Below are positions 1 through 11,342 of a stretch of DNA of 64,000 nt, piece after piece. The position numbers and the translations under genes were made by a program. Every line of letters starts with the position of its first letter. The stretch's first letter is position 1. Source of the DNA: Rhynchopus sp. YZ270_cl-10 (taxonomy: Eukaryota; Euglenozoa; Diplonemea; Diplonemida; Diplonemidae); NCBI GenBank assembly GCA_964035575.1, contig OZ037887.1:496001-560000 (forward strand). Reading direction: 5' to 3'. The notes under the pieces were generated by a model, which worked only from the letters and a program-made list of their open reading frames with translations, did not search any database and had not been told where the DNA came from.

Positions 1-326
1 CTTGACCACGGAAACTTCCTGCACATCTGCCTTGATGACACGGACGACTCATGCGACCCCAACAACGGAGGGACGAACTGCCCTGCCTGCTGCCACGAGC
101 ACCTCTTCACTGGGAAGCGGGAGACTGGTAAGTCTACCAAGTGAGCTGTTATTATCAACAACCAATAAGCTATTTTCTACTTCATTCAACTATTTGTATA
201 TTTCAAGATGAGAGCTCCGCCATCTGACAAATATTTTCTTATCTATTGCATTTCTGCAGTGTAGTGTTCCGACCACACGAGTCTTGCCTGTGGTACACAC
301 ACCTGCACAACAGGAGAGGCACCTGA
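1..326 (+). CDS. 3' end of an unrecognised gene with a Cys/His-rich exon (partial, spliced)
   Basis: Frame 1 from the window edge is open and reads as a Cys/His/Asp-rich segment containing CPACCHEHLF, which suggests a metal-binding region. No family is recognised. After the codons for ETGKST a GTGAGC donor (about 149) can join a TTTCTGCAG acceptor ending at 259, giving a short last exon that stops at TGA 324-326. An alternative GTAAGT donor slightly upstream would give an immediate stop. The 5' part lies outside the window. Domain identity is unknown and the splice choice is an inference. Confidence 0.35.
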
Positions 327-575
327 CAGCACACGGGCGCGGGATGACCCGCTTTGATCTGTGTTTTGTCCGCTTTCTCTTTGTTGTTGACTGTTTTTTG
401 TTGTTTTTGTTGTTCTCTTCCACTCAAAGCATTGACACAAAACCATGCGTTTGATGGTACTTTGCTGTTCTTCATTTTTATTTATATGTTCCCCACATAT
501 GAAAAAATAACCACCCCTCTCCCCCTCTCCCCGCTCACCAATTGTTTGCTTTTTTTCCTTTGCAAAAGCTTTTCT

Positions 576-980
576 ATGTGCGAGAAGGAGGCCCTGCAGA
601 AGTATGAAAACAATATGAGGGACAAAAATCAGCAGCATGAAAAAAAGAACTCCGCCTTAGAGGAAGAAAATAGAGAGCTGAAGGAACGACTGTACAAGCT
701 GGAGCTTGCGGAGAAGGAGGCGGAAAAGACCTCACTTTCAGAAAAGCAAATCATAACTCCGATCGTGAGGCTGGCCCCTACACAAAGCAGCAGCCAAGCA
801 GCAAGCTTCAACAGTCAGCAGACGCTTTCACCACTCCCCTCTATTCCAACCATCAGTCCAGCCTCTCAGGTTTCTCAGCCAATCGTGCCAGCGAGGAAGA
901 GAGGCATTGACACCGAACCTGAGGGGCAGTCTGAACGGAAGAAACCCAGAACAGTCAGGTACAATGGTCCAAATTACTAA
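576..980 (+). CDS. Coiled-coil protein exon with C-terminal nuclear localisation signal
   Basis: The frame encodes about 134 residues from the ATG at 576. It starts with a highly charged heptad segment (ALEEENRELKERLYKLEL, residues about 28-45) that resembles a leucine zipper or short coiled coil. A Ser/Pro/Gln-rich linker follows, then two basic clusters (ARKRG and ERKKPR) that look like a bipartite nuclear localisation signal. The frame is open further upstream, but that part is hydrophobic, T-rich and ends in TTGCAAAAG, so it is more likely an intron with an acceptor. The protein may therefore be the last exon of a longer gene, possibly the one entering at base 1. A bZIP-like factor is possible, but no basic DNA-binding region is visible here. 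Confidence 0.45.
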   Translation: MCEKEALQKYENNMRDKNQQHEKKNSALEEENRELKERLYKLELAEKEAEKTSLSEKQIITPIVRLAPTQSSSQAASFNSQQTLSPLPSIPTISPASQVSQPIVPARKRGIDTEPEGQSERKKPRTVRYNGPNY

Positions 981-1393
981 GGATGGTGGGAAAAGTACAG
1001 AGAAAAAGAGTCCTAAACATAAATACCTTCACACCACCCCCCCATCCAAACCCCACCCATACAGCGATTTTTCGAACCCATCGTTTACAACGCCGGTTTT
1101 TTGATTCCCCTTTCCTTTTCTCTCTTTCCTCCGCACCCGCCTCCCTCTTTTATTTGCTGCTCTATTGTTTTAGTGCGCCAGCAGGAGAGAAACAAAGCCT
1201 CAAAAAAACTAAAAGCCCCAGCACACCCAGCCACAGGGGGGGTTTCTTCTCTCGAGCGGGATTCTGGTTGATTGCGCCGTTTCTTTGACTTCTTCTTCTT
1301 CTTCTTCTTCTCTTTATTGAACTTTGATCACTCTATCTTCTTTTTTGCCGGCTGCGTTTTCTTGTTACTTTCCACCCTTAGCTTAATCCGACT

Positions 1394-1837
1394 ATGGTTA
1401 ACGTTGACTCCCCGTGTGTGCTCTCTTCCGACGAGGTGTTGGAGTTGCGCAACATCCAGAAGCAGAAGCAGGCCGTCAAGAGCGCGATTCTCAGCCTCAA
1501 ATGGAGGGAAGCGCAGTCCTTCCTTGGCTCCAACGCAGTTCTCGAGAACTCAATCATTGGGTCTGAGGAAGTGTATGTGGATTGTTTTCTATGATTACCC
1601 CCTGTTTTTTTTTCGCGAAAGATGTGAGTGAAAAATGGAAAAAGTTGGGATTGAACACTTCTTGTCTCTACCAACAATATTTTTTCTCTGATTCCTTACA
1701 CGAAACGTTATTAGAAAGAGAAAGATGAAGTTTGCCGTTTTGGTGTCGAAAAAACAGTCAATCACCAACCAAACAACAGGAAGAGCGCTGACGAATGGGA
1801 CTACGTGGGTTACCACATGGGGTACACCTGTGCATGA
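1394..1837 (+). CDS. Small two-exon gene, 99 residues, unknown function
   Basis: Exon 1 runs 1394-1570 and encodes 59 codons starting MVNVDSPCVLSSDEVLEL, with a charged helical middle (RNIQKQKQAVKSAI). A phase-0 intron with donor GTGTATG and acceptor GTTATTAG spans 1571-1714. Exon 2 (1715-1834, stop TGA 1835-1837) adds 40 residues ending DYVGYHMGYTCA. Exon 2 stays open in the phase set by exon 1, which supports the model. The composition is soluble, with no signal peptide or membrane segment. I do not recognise a family. The T-rich stretch just upstream is typical of gene starts in this window. Confidence 0.45.
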
Positions 1838-2591
1838 TATTCTTGGCCTGCTGACAAATTCTTACGCCCCAACGTACTACCATATCTGCTACCCGCAACC
1901 CCCCTTTTTCTTTTTTGCAACAAAATTTGCGATTAAAAAAAAAGACTACTGGACCACGAAGGCTCCAAAAGGGTCGCGAAAACTTCACAAAAAGGGAGGG
2001 GTAGGGAGGTAATCAAATAGCCCCCCCCCTTCTCCCCCGATGAACACCTCTTTCCACGCTTTCCAGTGTGTTAAAAAGTTGTGTTATTTTGCCCCTTTCC
2101 AACAAAAAAAGTGGAGGTTTTTTTTTTTTTTTTTTGGATCAGAGTCAGGGGTGCTCATACGAGATATGACATATGATCCTGATTTTTTCATCAGAGTTAA
2201 AAGTGAGTCCTCCTCCGTTACTTCTGAAAAAAAAAATTATTCCTTTCCCCACATACACCCATTTCCCTCCAAAAAATACGAAAATTTGACAATCCAATGA
2301 TTCCATACTATGAGATGCCCTTGAGGAGTTGTTAGAAGCAGGTCTGAGGGGGGGAAAAAAACGGTGTTTGGAAACAGGCAAGCATGCACTGTTTCCAAGA
2401 ATTTCATCAAAACAAAATAAAATACAATAAACGAATTGGTTGTCGTGAAAATTATACAAAAAAAATATATTCCTGACCAACTGATATCCATACGGAATGG
2501 GGCTTGTAGGTTTTTTTTTATCATCGAGATAAAGGTGATTGTGGAGAGGGAAAATATTACCCCTCTCGACTTATGGAAAAAGTTTTCAAAA
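1838..2591. other. Intergenic region without a recognised gene
   Basis: Mostly A- and T-homopolymers with C runs. The short frames here are low complexity and lack splice or domain support. Nothing else is recognised. Confidence 0.4.
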
Positions 2592-2599
2592 AAAAGAAA

Positions 2600-4904
2600 C
2601 AATGTTTCCCACGGTGAGATTTTGGGGTGAGAAATCTCACAAAAAAAAAAAAAAAAAAAAAAAAAGTGAGGTGAGAAACAGGGTAGATCCTTAGCGAAAG
2701 TGAAAATAAGGATTCGAGATTTTTTATTTTTTTTTCCTTTTTTTTTTTCCTTTTTTTTTTTCCTTTTTTCTCTGGCCCATTTTTTTGGTTACCTACTAAT
2801 TTCCAGCCACAGAGTGGCACCACCACGGTCCGCGATCGATCCGGAAAGTCAAAATAAGGGGGAAACCAAAAGGAAAAAAAAGTAAAAGTTCGCTACCGTT
2901 TTTTTGGCTGGCCTTCGGCCCGCCAATGCCCCTTTAATATTTGTCTTCACTTCATAAGACAAGGACCAACGAGTGTCAATTCTCAGTGTCACCTTGCATA
3001 AGACAATTTTGAAGCATATTTTTGAAGAACACAATTACTATGTCCACAAACCCGCAAAGCGGACCATTGTAAAAGGGTTGGTGCTGAGGGTGGAGGTTTC
3101 GAAGAAGTGTGTGTTAAAGGTCGGGTATGAGTCACCTGTACGGAGTATGAGATCCAATAATAAAGACTTCAAAAACCCATAAGGCCCCAGTATTGTTGTC
3201 GAAAATCCCCACTTAATTTTTGGTGGGATTTTGAACTTTGCCCAAAAACTGCAGAAAAAAATTTCCGCTCGCTGCGCTCGCGGAGGTCACCCAATGCGGT
3301 CTCGCCTACCCAAACTGCCGGTGCATCGGCACTACCTATTTAATTTTGAAATTTTTCTTTCTAATACCGGGCACTACCACTTTTTTTCAGAATGTTTCTA
3401 GAAAGTATTACCCTTGTCAGAGGGCGCAGTGTCCGACAAGGGTCACAGCCAGAATGCGATATAATTGGTCAAATGCCGAAGGAAAAGGAAGCATGCGAAA
3501 GGAGAAAAGTAGCGTACCGTGCCTGCGGCGCAAGATTGCAACCCACCCTTCCCATGACTAGTTTGGCAGTAAAAATGTGCAATTTTGAGCGCAGTTTTTT
3601 GAAATGTTGCGCACCGTGGCTTCGCCAGAAACTTTCGTTTCAGCAAAATCTGGAAGTAAAATTTACGGTAACTGTTGATAATTACCAACTACAGTGCCGT
3701 TTTATGGCAGCATTTTCAGAAATGTTGCGTACCGTGGCTTCGCCATGGGTGCCACGACCGCCGTTTCTTTTTGTAAATATACTGAGGTCACTGCGTGTGC
3801 CTGGTGCAAATATCAATACAGTGCCGAACTCCGCAGTGGGATAACCGAGGAATTCTCACGTTCCGCCGGAGGCCCTAACGAGCTGGGTTGGGATCGACCG
3901 AGTTCCAGCGAAAACCCCCAAAACCTATATCATCCCCTGGGGTTTAGTTCTACGACAGCTGAGATGTGTAAAAAAAACACCGCTATTCTGCCTCAGTACA
4001 GTACCAACCTGCTTGTTGGATTTTTTTTTAGACTGTCACTCAATTTTCCCGCTCGCTGCGCTCGCGGACAAACCATCAACCCCCACGATTTCCCAAAAAC
4101 CTGAAAGTTAGCGTCAGGCCTGCGCGGAAAAATTTCAAAAATGGGAGAGAAAAATAAAGGAAAAAAACGAAAATAAATCTGGGATTTTTAGCGTTTTTAG
4201 CGAAAATAAGGATCTACCCTGGTGAGAAATCTCACCTGCAGGAAAAAAAAAAAAAAAAAAAAATCATGGTTGAACCACGGGAGTACCATGGGGAACTGGG
4301 TTGCTGACCGCACCATCCAGGCTGTACCTCAATTTTTTTTTGCCTGCGGCGCCATTTTCCCTTTTTTGCTCCGCAAAAAAGGGTTAGGACCATAATAGGT
4401 GTGTGACTATGTGCTGTAAAAAAGATAGATTTTTACACTGTACCCTAATTTTTTTTCGCCTGCGGCGCCATTTGTTTGATTTTTTTTTTGCTCCGCAAAA
4501 ATCCCTATGTTCCCAATGTCCCTGGTCAGCAGTGCTGAGAAATTTTGGGCACAAAAACAAGCTGACCCCCCAATCTTCCAACGACAGTGACATTTATGTC
4601 AACAATTTTTAGAAATGTTGCGTACCGTGGCTTCGCTTGGGTGTCATGCCTGCCATGACTGCCGTTTATTTTGTAAATGTACTGAGGTTACTGATAATTC
4701 GTGTACCATGTGTGCCTGGTGCAAATATCAATGAAGTGCCGAACTCCGAGAAATTCTCACATTCCGCCGGAGGCCCCCAACTTGAGCTAAGGTGGGGACC
4801 CGGGCGCGCGAAGCGCGCCCGGGCTCGCCACACCTATACAAAAACCCGCAAAACCGCAAAATCTCACCTATTTTCAGAGTTAGGTGAGATGCTGGGAAAC
4901 ACTG
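2600..4904. mobile_element. hAT-type non-autonomous element (outer), interrupted by a second hAT element
   Basis: The ends are CAATGTTTCCCA on the left and TGGGAAACACTG on the right, an imperfect inverted repeat of the classical hAT CAGTGTTTCCC type. The 8-bp flanks are identical (AAAAGAAA at 2592-2599 and 4905-4912), the hAT signature target-site duplication. Without the inner insertion (2679-4221 plus its duplication) the element is about 750 bp and encodes nothing. Its right part (about 4264-4580) contains the hairpin block with TTGCTCCGCAA and CCTGCGGCGCC that also occurs in the element at 8151-8785. It must have been mobilised by a transposase encoded elsewhere. Confidence 0.85.
2679..4221 (+). 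mobile_element. hAT-type non-autonomous element, copy 1 (nested)
   Basis: Terminal inverted repeats read CAGGGTAGATCCTTA at both ends, and the 8-bp duplication GTGAGAAA flanks it (2671-2678 and 4222-4229). It lies inside the outer hAT element, so it is the younger insertion. It is about 1.54 kb with no transposase. Its interior holds several GC-rich mini-hairpins (cgctcgctgcgctcgcgg near 3268 and 4050, GGCCTTCGGCC near 2907) and repeats of ATGTTGCGTACCGTGGCTTC. A second, highly similar copy is at 12930-14428, so the family moved recently. Confidence 0.92.
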
Positions 4905-6860
4905 AAAAGAAAAAAAAAAAAAAAAGAAAAGGCTACAAAGGCTTAGGCCAGCATTGAGTACAGGCCCAAATTATCCACTAAGGTGGGTGATTCAGGCGAT
5001 TGTCGACATTACAAGAAAAAGAAAATGTGCAAGGCATGACAGCCGCGAAGAGATGCACGAATGACACTCAATTTTTATTTTAAAAAAATTCAACCCACGC
5101 TATCCAGCAAAAAAAAAACAAGAAAATAAGAAAAAATGCCCGCGATCCTTCTGGATTTGATTTTGCCGGGTGCGTTTTTTTTTAAATACCTCTCTCTGTT
5201 TCCAAAAGGAAAAAAAAAATAAAGTTTGACGCTTTCCCCCCTTTCCCTTTCCCTTTCCCTTTCCCTTTCTTTTACCACACACTCTCTCTCTCTTTCTCTC
5301 TCTTCTCTCTTTTATTTCATTCATGAGCTCGACTGAGATGCGTCGTAGCACTCTTTCATTTGCCTGCACCCAGAAGAGGTGTCTTTTTTTTTTTTTTTTT
5401 TTTGTGTTTTTTATCCTGATGCTGGCATCATACGTGGGTCAGTCGGAGGGTGTGTCTGTATCTCATTGGATATGCCTGCATCAACAACTACAGTGTTGAG
5501 ACACACATTTACAGATGGTTTTATTCCCACTCCCATTCACGGATAGCTTAATCCAGTCGGAATTTTGCCTAGAAAGAGAGAGTGCGTAATACAAGAAAAT
5601 GTGTGTTTGATAACTAATAGGGGGTAATATTCTTGCGCAGAATATGGTCCCAAAATAATGTGTGTGTGTGTGCATGGGATGCTCATTCAGCTGAAATGTT
5701 GTCTTTCTTTGCATACACCTCGCTCGGTAGTTGGTAGCGTATAGTAATAAAGATATCAACACAGAATATTCATTACACGCTTTACGCACAAACATAATGT
5801 GACAACGGTCAGACACCCTATAGATGGTCAGTACCCGGCCGTCACCTCTTTCTTTCTTTTTACTTTTTGGTGACTCACAAAAAAAAAAAATGATATTGAT
5901 ATGTGCTGCCAGACCAACACGGTCTTTCTTTCCATCTCCTTTTTTGTTCGTGTTAGATGTGTGTGTGTGTGTGCATGTGAGGCACATTCATCTTTCAACC
6001 TTTTCTTTTGTTCCCCCTTCTCCTCTTTTGCATCCGAGCTTCTGCTTCTGAGACAAATAATTGGACATTTTTTTTTAAAAGCCTTTTCCCCAACCTTACA
6101 CACCTTTTGCCGCACGAAGCATTAACCTTGGATGTTTGCTTGTGAGGTTATCAGGAATTTGACTCATTTACGTTCTTCGGGAACAGAATAGGGGATAAGG
6201 CTTTTCTGCAGGGGGGGGAAAATACTATTGAAATACAAAAAAGGATTATTTTTTAGTCGTTACGAGGCTGAATCACATTGCCATTTTTTTTTCTCCTCTT
6301 TTTTTAAAAGCTCTCTTCTTCCCTTTTTGCACCCACTCTAGCAAAAAAAGGAAAAAAGGTGCAAAAAAATCTGCAACCTTCTGTCTTATTATTTTTTTTC
6401 TCTCTCTTTTGGTTCTCCCTGATTCAGTGATTTTTTTCCCTTCAGCACTTTATCTTTTTTTTTTTCATTCATGCTCACAACCTATTTACTTAGAGAACAT
6501 GGGGAGTTTTTTTCTCTTTTTTTTTTTTTTCCTTTCGCCCTATTATACCATCTATTCAGTAGAATAGTTAGTATATGAAACAATTTTCCTTTCAACAATG
6601 TGTGTTTTGTGCCTCCTGAGGGAGGCTCCTGAGGTTGCCAAGCAGTCATTAAATGCATTGGTAATGGGAGAGGCGGAGGTTCATTTTACCCAAAAAAAAA
6701 AAAAAAATCTCTTTATTTTCTGAGGGAGAAGCAGGTGTCTGCGTCCGCTGATGTATATTGTAATCGTACGGTGCGGCGTTTGTGCACTTTGCAACCCCTC
6801 TTCCAAGCCGATTGTTCTTATTTTTTTTTTTTTTTTTTTTTTTCTTTTTTCTTTTTGACA
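4905..6860. other. Intergenic, homopolymer-rich, with small repeats
   Basis: No gene is supported. At about 4936-5025 a sequence starting AGGCTTAGGCCAGCATTGAG recurs in diverged form at about 28446-28540. At about 5417-5490 a stretch recurs near 38672-38721 inside the coiled-coil gene locus. At about 5955-5995 there is one member of the hairpin family described for 18-24 kb (outer stem AGATG/CATCT, inner stem TGTG/CACA). CT and TG simple repeats occur at 5230-5310 and 5660-5680. The long minus-strand frame at 5481-5987 is built from these simple repeats and is not called. Confidence 0.5.
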
Positions 6861-6863
6861 CAG

Positions 6864-7859
6864 TGTGCAGGCCTTTTGCTAACCATCATGCCATCATGCC
6901 ACGTTTTTGGGCGTTTTTTATTTTTTTTTCCATCATGCCACCATCATGCCACGGGGGGTGGTGGGGCAAGGCTTTCGCTATCCATCACCTGGGGATTTCC
7001 CCCCAGATGGCATGATGGCATGATGGCATGATGGCATGATGGCATGATGGCATGATGGCATGATGGCATGATGGCATGATGGCATGATGGCATGATGGCA
7101 TGATGGCATGATGGCATGATGGCATGATGGCATGATGGCATGATGGCATGATGGCATGATGGCATGATGGCATGATGGCATGATGGCATGATGGCATGAT
7201 GGCATGATGGCATGATGGCATGATGGCATGATGGCATGATGGCATGATGGCATGATGGCATGATGGCATGATGGCATGATGGCATGATGGCATGATGGCA
7301 TGATGGCATGATGGCATGATGGCATGATGGCATGATGGCATGATGGCATGATGGCATGATGGCACCTTAAAATTTTTCTGCTCGCTGCGCTCGCGGAGGT
7401 ATACCTCAAAAAAAATTCCGCTCGCTTCGCTCGCGCTGTACGCCATTTTCTTCCTGCCTACGGTGCCATTTTACAATGTCTAGGGGGATTCCCTTGCATT
7501 TTACAGCCAAAAATGAAACTTGACCCAAGCTGCAAAAGTTTGACCATTTTTAGTTCAAAGTGACCCAACCGTTGCAACAGCCCCTGCTTCTGGAAGACGT
7601 ATTGATTTTGTACGGTTAGTGTACGTAAGGCGCAAGACCAAGCGCCGTTAATAAAGGATTAGATTCCGTTTTTTTGTTATCTCGCAAAGCTGACCCTTCG
7701 CCTCTCCACCCTGTGGCTGGCAGGGAGGCGCGCGCGAAGCGCGCGACGACCGCTTTCACCAGGTGGGAAAGCTCGGAATGTACTTTTTTTCCAGGAAATT
7801 ATTTTTTTTTGACCATCATGCCATTCAGGGGGAAAATCCCAAAGTTAGCAAAAGGCCTG
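6864..7859 (+). mobile_element. hAT-like non-autonomous element carrying a microsatellite, copy 1
   Basis: The ends are CAGGCCTTTTGCTAAC and its complement GTTAGCAAAAGGCCTG, with 8-bp direct repeats TGACACAG at 6856-6863 and 7860-7867. Four extra bases lie between the left repeat and CAGG, so the exact left end is uncertain. The interior has an 8-bp microsatellite (7007-7363), then GC-rich mini-hairpins at about 7380-7435 and GCGCGCGAAGCGCGCG near 7730. No coding capacity. The sister copy is at 26682-27532. Confidence 0.8.
7007..7363. repeat. Tandem array of CATGATGG, about 44 units
   Basis: A near-perfect 8-bp unit repeated without interruption. The minus strand is open in all three frames (HHAIMPSC repeats) only because the unit contains no stop there. 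The array lies inside the hAT-like element and has a shorter counterpart in the sister copy (26822-27036), so array length differs between two otherwise similar copies. Each unit contains the palindrome CATG. Confidence 0.97.
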
Positions 7860-7983
7860 TGACACAGAACCATACTTTCTACACCACACCCTCTCTATGG
7901 AGTCGTGTTCCCTTTTCCCTTTTCCCTTTCCCCTACATTTTTTTTGAACAACAACAAAAAAAAAAAAAGAAGCCAACAATCTG

Positions 7984-8085
7984 GTGTTATACGGGGGGGG
8001 CGGGATTTCACAACTTTTCACCTTGCTTGACTTATGTGGGTGTGAAAACGTTGTGAAACCCTGCCCCCCCCCCCCTGTATAGCAC
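7984..8085. repeat. Small foldback element, about 100 bp
   Basis: GTGTTATACGGGGG at the left pairs with the right end CCCTGTATAGCAC, and a following inverted block GATTTCACAAC pairs with GTTGTGAAA. Together they give imperfect inverted arms of about 30 bp around a short T-rich loop. The size suggests a miniature inverted-repeat transposon. No clear target duplication was identified. Confidence 0.55.
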
Positions 8086-8150
8086 AATCCCAACAACACT
8101 TACATCAAAACCCCCAACCAACCAACTCCCCCCCAGCCACCTCCCAAAAT

Positions 8151-8785
8151 CAGGGTATTAGGGTGGTTAAAAAAACTGGTTTTGAAAACCAGTTTTTCCA
8201 AAAACTGGTTTTCAAAAAAAAAAAAAAAACAGAGAAATCTGGAGGGGAAAAAAAAACCGACACTTTTCACCAGGCCTTTCTGTAAATGTCGTCCCCAGAT
8301 TAGGGCGGACTCGATTTTTCCCCCCACATTTTTTCCCCGCCTGGTAGAACCGTGGTTGAACCACGGGAGTGCCTTTGGGAAATGGCTGTTCCTTGATTTT
8401 TTTTTGCCTGCGGCGCCATTTTTCATTTTTTGCTCCGCAAAAAAGGGTTCGTTTGAGTGGCTCTGTGGTGTAAAAAGCTAGCTTTTTACACCGTACCCTC
8501 AAAAATTTTTGCCTGTGGCGCCATTTTATATTATTTTTTTGCTCCGCAAAAAAAAATACAGTCCCTATGTTCCCAATGTCTACCCTGGGTCAGCAGCGCC
8601 GAAAAATATTTTGAAATCGGATTCCTGGATAAGACACTGACCCCACCCCCGAAAAACCCGAAAAGGGTGACTGTGTCCGTCAACGGTGGAGGTTTTCGCC
8701 AGAAACACTAGTTTTTGCCGCCCAGGAGAGAAAACCAGAAAAACCAGTTTTTTCCGGGATTTTGGATTTTCACCCTAATACCCTG
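8151..8785 (+). mobile_element. hAT-type non-autonomous element
   Basis: Perfect 15-bp terminal inverted repeats CAGGGTATTAGGGTG and CACCCTAATACCCTG, with the 8-bp duplication CCCAAAAT at 8143-8150 and 8786-8793. The left arm also contains a self-complementary stretch around AACTGGTTTTGAAAACCAG. The interior (about 8350-8690) carries the same hairpin block as 4264-4580, with TTTTGCTCCGCAAAA and CCTGCGGCGCC, so these elements share internal modules although their ends differ. No coding capacity. Confidence 0.92.
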
Positions 8786-8793
8786 CCCAAAAT

Positions 8794-9988
8794 TCAAAAA
8801 AAAAAAAAAAAGAAAAAACATAGTGTGAGAACGATCGTGACGGTTTTTTTCAAGATCTTGAACTTTTTTTCAAGATCTTGACATTTTTTTTTTTTTTTTC
8901 ACGATCGTTTTTTTTTTTCACGATCGTTTTTTTTTTTCCCCTAGTAGTACAAGGGGCATGGGCGTGAAATGGGTGGCAAGGGAGAGTTTCTGGGTTCTAC
9001 TTGGAATTTTTGACCGACTCTTTTCCTTGAAACGATTTTGTGGCGAATCTTTCAAATAAAGCAAAAATCGAGAACATTCTCACACCAGAATCCCCCCCAA
9101 CGGATGTCGCCAGCGAGGCACTAAAACCAGAAAACCGTTTTTACCCATGGCAAGTGCCACTATAGTGGCGCACGAATGCCACACGTTGGTAGGAATGGGG
9201 TTCTACTCATTTTCGTAAAAACATTTTTTTTCTGTGTGACAATAATAAGGCAAGAATCGACAACTTTCGTGAAAATGTCATATCGTTGGATGCTGGAGGG
9301 AGGTGGGTCAACCCTAGGAAAAGGACTTTTTTTGGCGCTCACCCCCAAAATCACCCCCTGCCTCGTGACTTCGCCCTGCAAACAGAATTCTACTCAAAAT
9401 CGTAAAATAAATTATATTTCGTAAGAATTGATGTCGATCTTTTAGATAAAGCCAAAATCGAGCAGTTTTGATGATTAGGTTAGTGCAGCCGTAACAAGGA
9501 GAACACAGGGTAAAATCCCTTGGTTTTCCCTTGCTGTACTGTATGTGTTAAAAAGTGTATATTGGTGTACGGGAGAGACGCGCGTTTAAAGTTGCAACAT
9601 TTTTAGGCTGATTGACGTGGGCCTGGCATGCCCCATTTTTCACTTTTTACCACCGATTTAATTCGATCACCATCGAACACTGGGAAAATTTCTTGGTCAG
9701 TTTGGGGTATAACACGTGTATGACCTAATTTTAAGTGGTCAGAAGTGGAGTCTGACCCCCGTGCCCATCATTTTTGAGCATGTTTTTTGGTTTTCCTTAG
9801 CACAACGTAGGAGAAGGCGAACTGTTTACAAGGAGGGACAGGGTCGAGCGTGAGTGGGTCACTGCAGTGGCTCACGATACACTGAACGGGTTTGCGGCTG
9901 GGAGGGAAACGTTTCCACTGTTACAGGCAAGTCACAAGGGGGTGGTGACTTGTGTGGGAGAAATGGGTACGGACAAGACTGTATGCGT
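8794..9988. other. Intergenic with GATC-palindrome/homopolymer block
   Basis: At 8830-8937 a T-homopolymer stretch is punctuated by CAAGATCTTG (twice) and CACGATCGT (twice), like the block at 12165-12310. Two diverged direct copies of a stretch with ATAAAGC(C)AAAATCGAG occur near 9050-9075 and 9440-9465. The sequence GTGTGAGAA near 8823 is inverted near 9078. No gene is supported. Confidence 0.45.
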
Positions 9989-10300
9989 TTAGTCCCAAGA
10001 GCCTTCACTGATGTCAGAGTCGTGATGCTCAGCATCATCATCAACCTTGGGGTCCTCAGCTGTCGCGTCGCAGTCAATATAGCTCCCGCACGCTCCTTCT
10101 CCTCCTGCACCAGCTTCTCCTCATCCCACCAACCATTCTCTTGTGGCGGCTTGCTCTCGCGCAAACTGCGTGCTACGACCACAAGCTTGTGCAGCTTTGG
10201 TGCAACTAGCCAGTTGCGCCTCTTCTCGCTCATCCACCCATCGTACTGAAGATGCGCTCAGCATGTTGAGGCACAAATGGAACTCAGGGGAAGAGCTGTG
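9989..10300 (-). pseudogene. hAT transposase C-terminal remnant
   Basis: The minus strand encodes AERIFSTMGG and, one frame over, MSEKRRNWLVAPKLHKLVVV and then a WWDEE segment. An acidic tail ending HHDSDISEGSWD and a stop at 9989-9991 follow in a further frame. The ERxFSxxG motif followed by KRxxL and a leucine-rich helix is the hAT family C-terminal dimerisation region. At least two frame changes separate the pieces, so this is a decayed copy. It cannot be the active source for the hAT elements seen here but shows that autonomous hATs were present. Confidence 0.65.
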
Positions 10301-10379
10301 TGCTGTGGACAGAGAGGCCAGGGTTTGGGGTGCTGTGTGAGCTACAAACGCTCCCCTTCCCTCCTTAGAGCTAACAAAC

Positions 10380-10832
10380 ATTACCCGTTGTCTTGCAAGA
10401 ACTTGCCCAATTCTGCAAATTGACCCCACCACTGCACGGGCGGCTTCCAAAAATGCAAATAAGGACCCTTTTCCACAACCTTCCTTCACAGAAGGGTCAA
10501 TTTTACAAACCCGGATTTTGAGGAAAATTTTAGCCGAAAATGGGCCCACGTATAAGTGACCGGGCTCATATTTCTCAAAATTTAAGTGGTCAAAAAATCC
10601 AATTTTCGAGATTGACCCCACCACTGCACGGGCGAATCCCAAAAATGTAAATAAAGACGTTTTTGGCCCAAAATAAATCTGCCAAAATTGTGTCCCGGAT
10701 TGGATTTTGGACTCCGGACCCCATATTTAGAAATAGCCCTGTGTTCTAAACAATGAGCATCACAGCGGTTGACCCTGGTATTTTTGGTATTTTTTGAAAA
10801 TCTCAGCTCAAAAAATACCAAAAAAAAAAATA
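10380..10832. repeat. Dispersed TTGACCCCACCAC module, two copies
   Basis: Two copies (about 10395-10465 and 10600-10655) of a module with core TTGACCCCACCACTGCACGG. The same core occurs at 54.1-55.3 kb (five copies, both strands), at 23.5 kb on the minus strand, and in variant form at 30.3 and 56.2 kb. Near 10780-10825 an inverted pair of GGTATTTTT sequences forms a hairpin. No gene is supported. Confidence 0.5.
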
Positions 10833-11342
10833 CAGGGTTTTGGATTGAGGCTGGGGTGGAGGAGTGGGGGCTCCGCCCACCTCTCACCTACCCCCCACAG
10901 AATTCTATTTTTAGAAGACAATTTTCTTCTATTTTACCGGAAAAGGAAGATGCACTGCGGCGCGAGCTTTCAACCCACCCTTCCCGCGACATAGTAGGCA
11001 ATTTTAAGCGCAATTTTTAGAAATGTTGCGTACCGTGGCTTCGCCACGAGTTTAACACTGAAAAGATGGGGAATATGCTTGAACGCGCTGTTGCCCTGTT
11101 TCTCAGCAACAAGCGTCCCAGATTCAAGAGAAAACGGAGGTGTTCCTGCTGATGGCGGAGGAGTTGGAAAACGTCGCTCCCCCCGTATTTGTTTCCGGAA
11201 TTGAGCTTCTGAGGACCTTTTTCGCGCGAAGCGCGAAAATTTTTTTTTTTGCCAAAAAGAAAGAAATTGGGCGTGGAATTCTAAAATTTTTCGGGGAAAA
11301 CGGCATATTTAGCGATAAGTATGGGGAGCTGCGTAATCCCTG
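10833..11342 (+). mobile_element. Diverged or partial copy of the hAT-type element at 57653-58286
   Basis: Shares with that element the GGCTGGGG...CTCCGCCCACCTCTCACCTA block, the ATGTTGCGTACCGTGGCTTC block, a GCGCGAAGCGCG mini-hairpin (about 11223) and the right end GGGGAGCTGCGTAATCCCTG. The matching left terminus and an 8-bp duplication are not found, so it is probably truncated or rearranged on the left. No coding capacity. Confidence 0.55.

Noticed and set aside
5481-5987. 168-codon minus-strand frame
   Set aside because: Built largely from TG/AC and T-rich simple repeats, with no recognisable domain or splice support.
7007-7363. CRISPR array
   Set aside because: Units are contiguous 8-bp repeats without spacers, in a eukaryotic context.
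6944-7446. Minus-strand open frames of up to 153 codons
   Set aside because: HHAIMPSC repeats from the CATGATGG array; the same applies to 26748-27202, 41115-41398 and 41721-42351.
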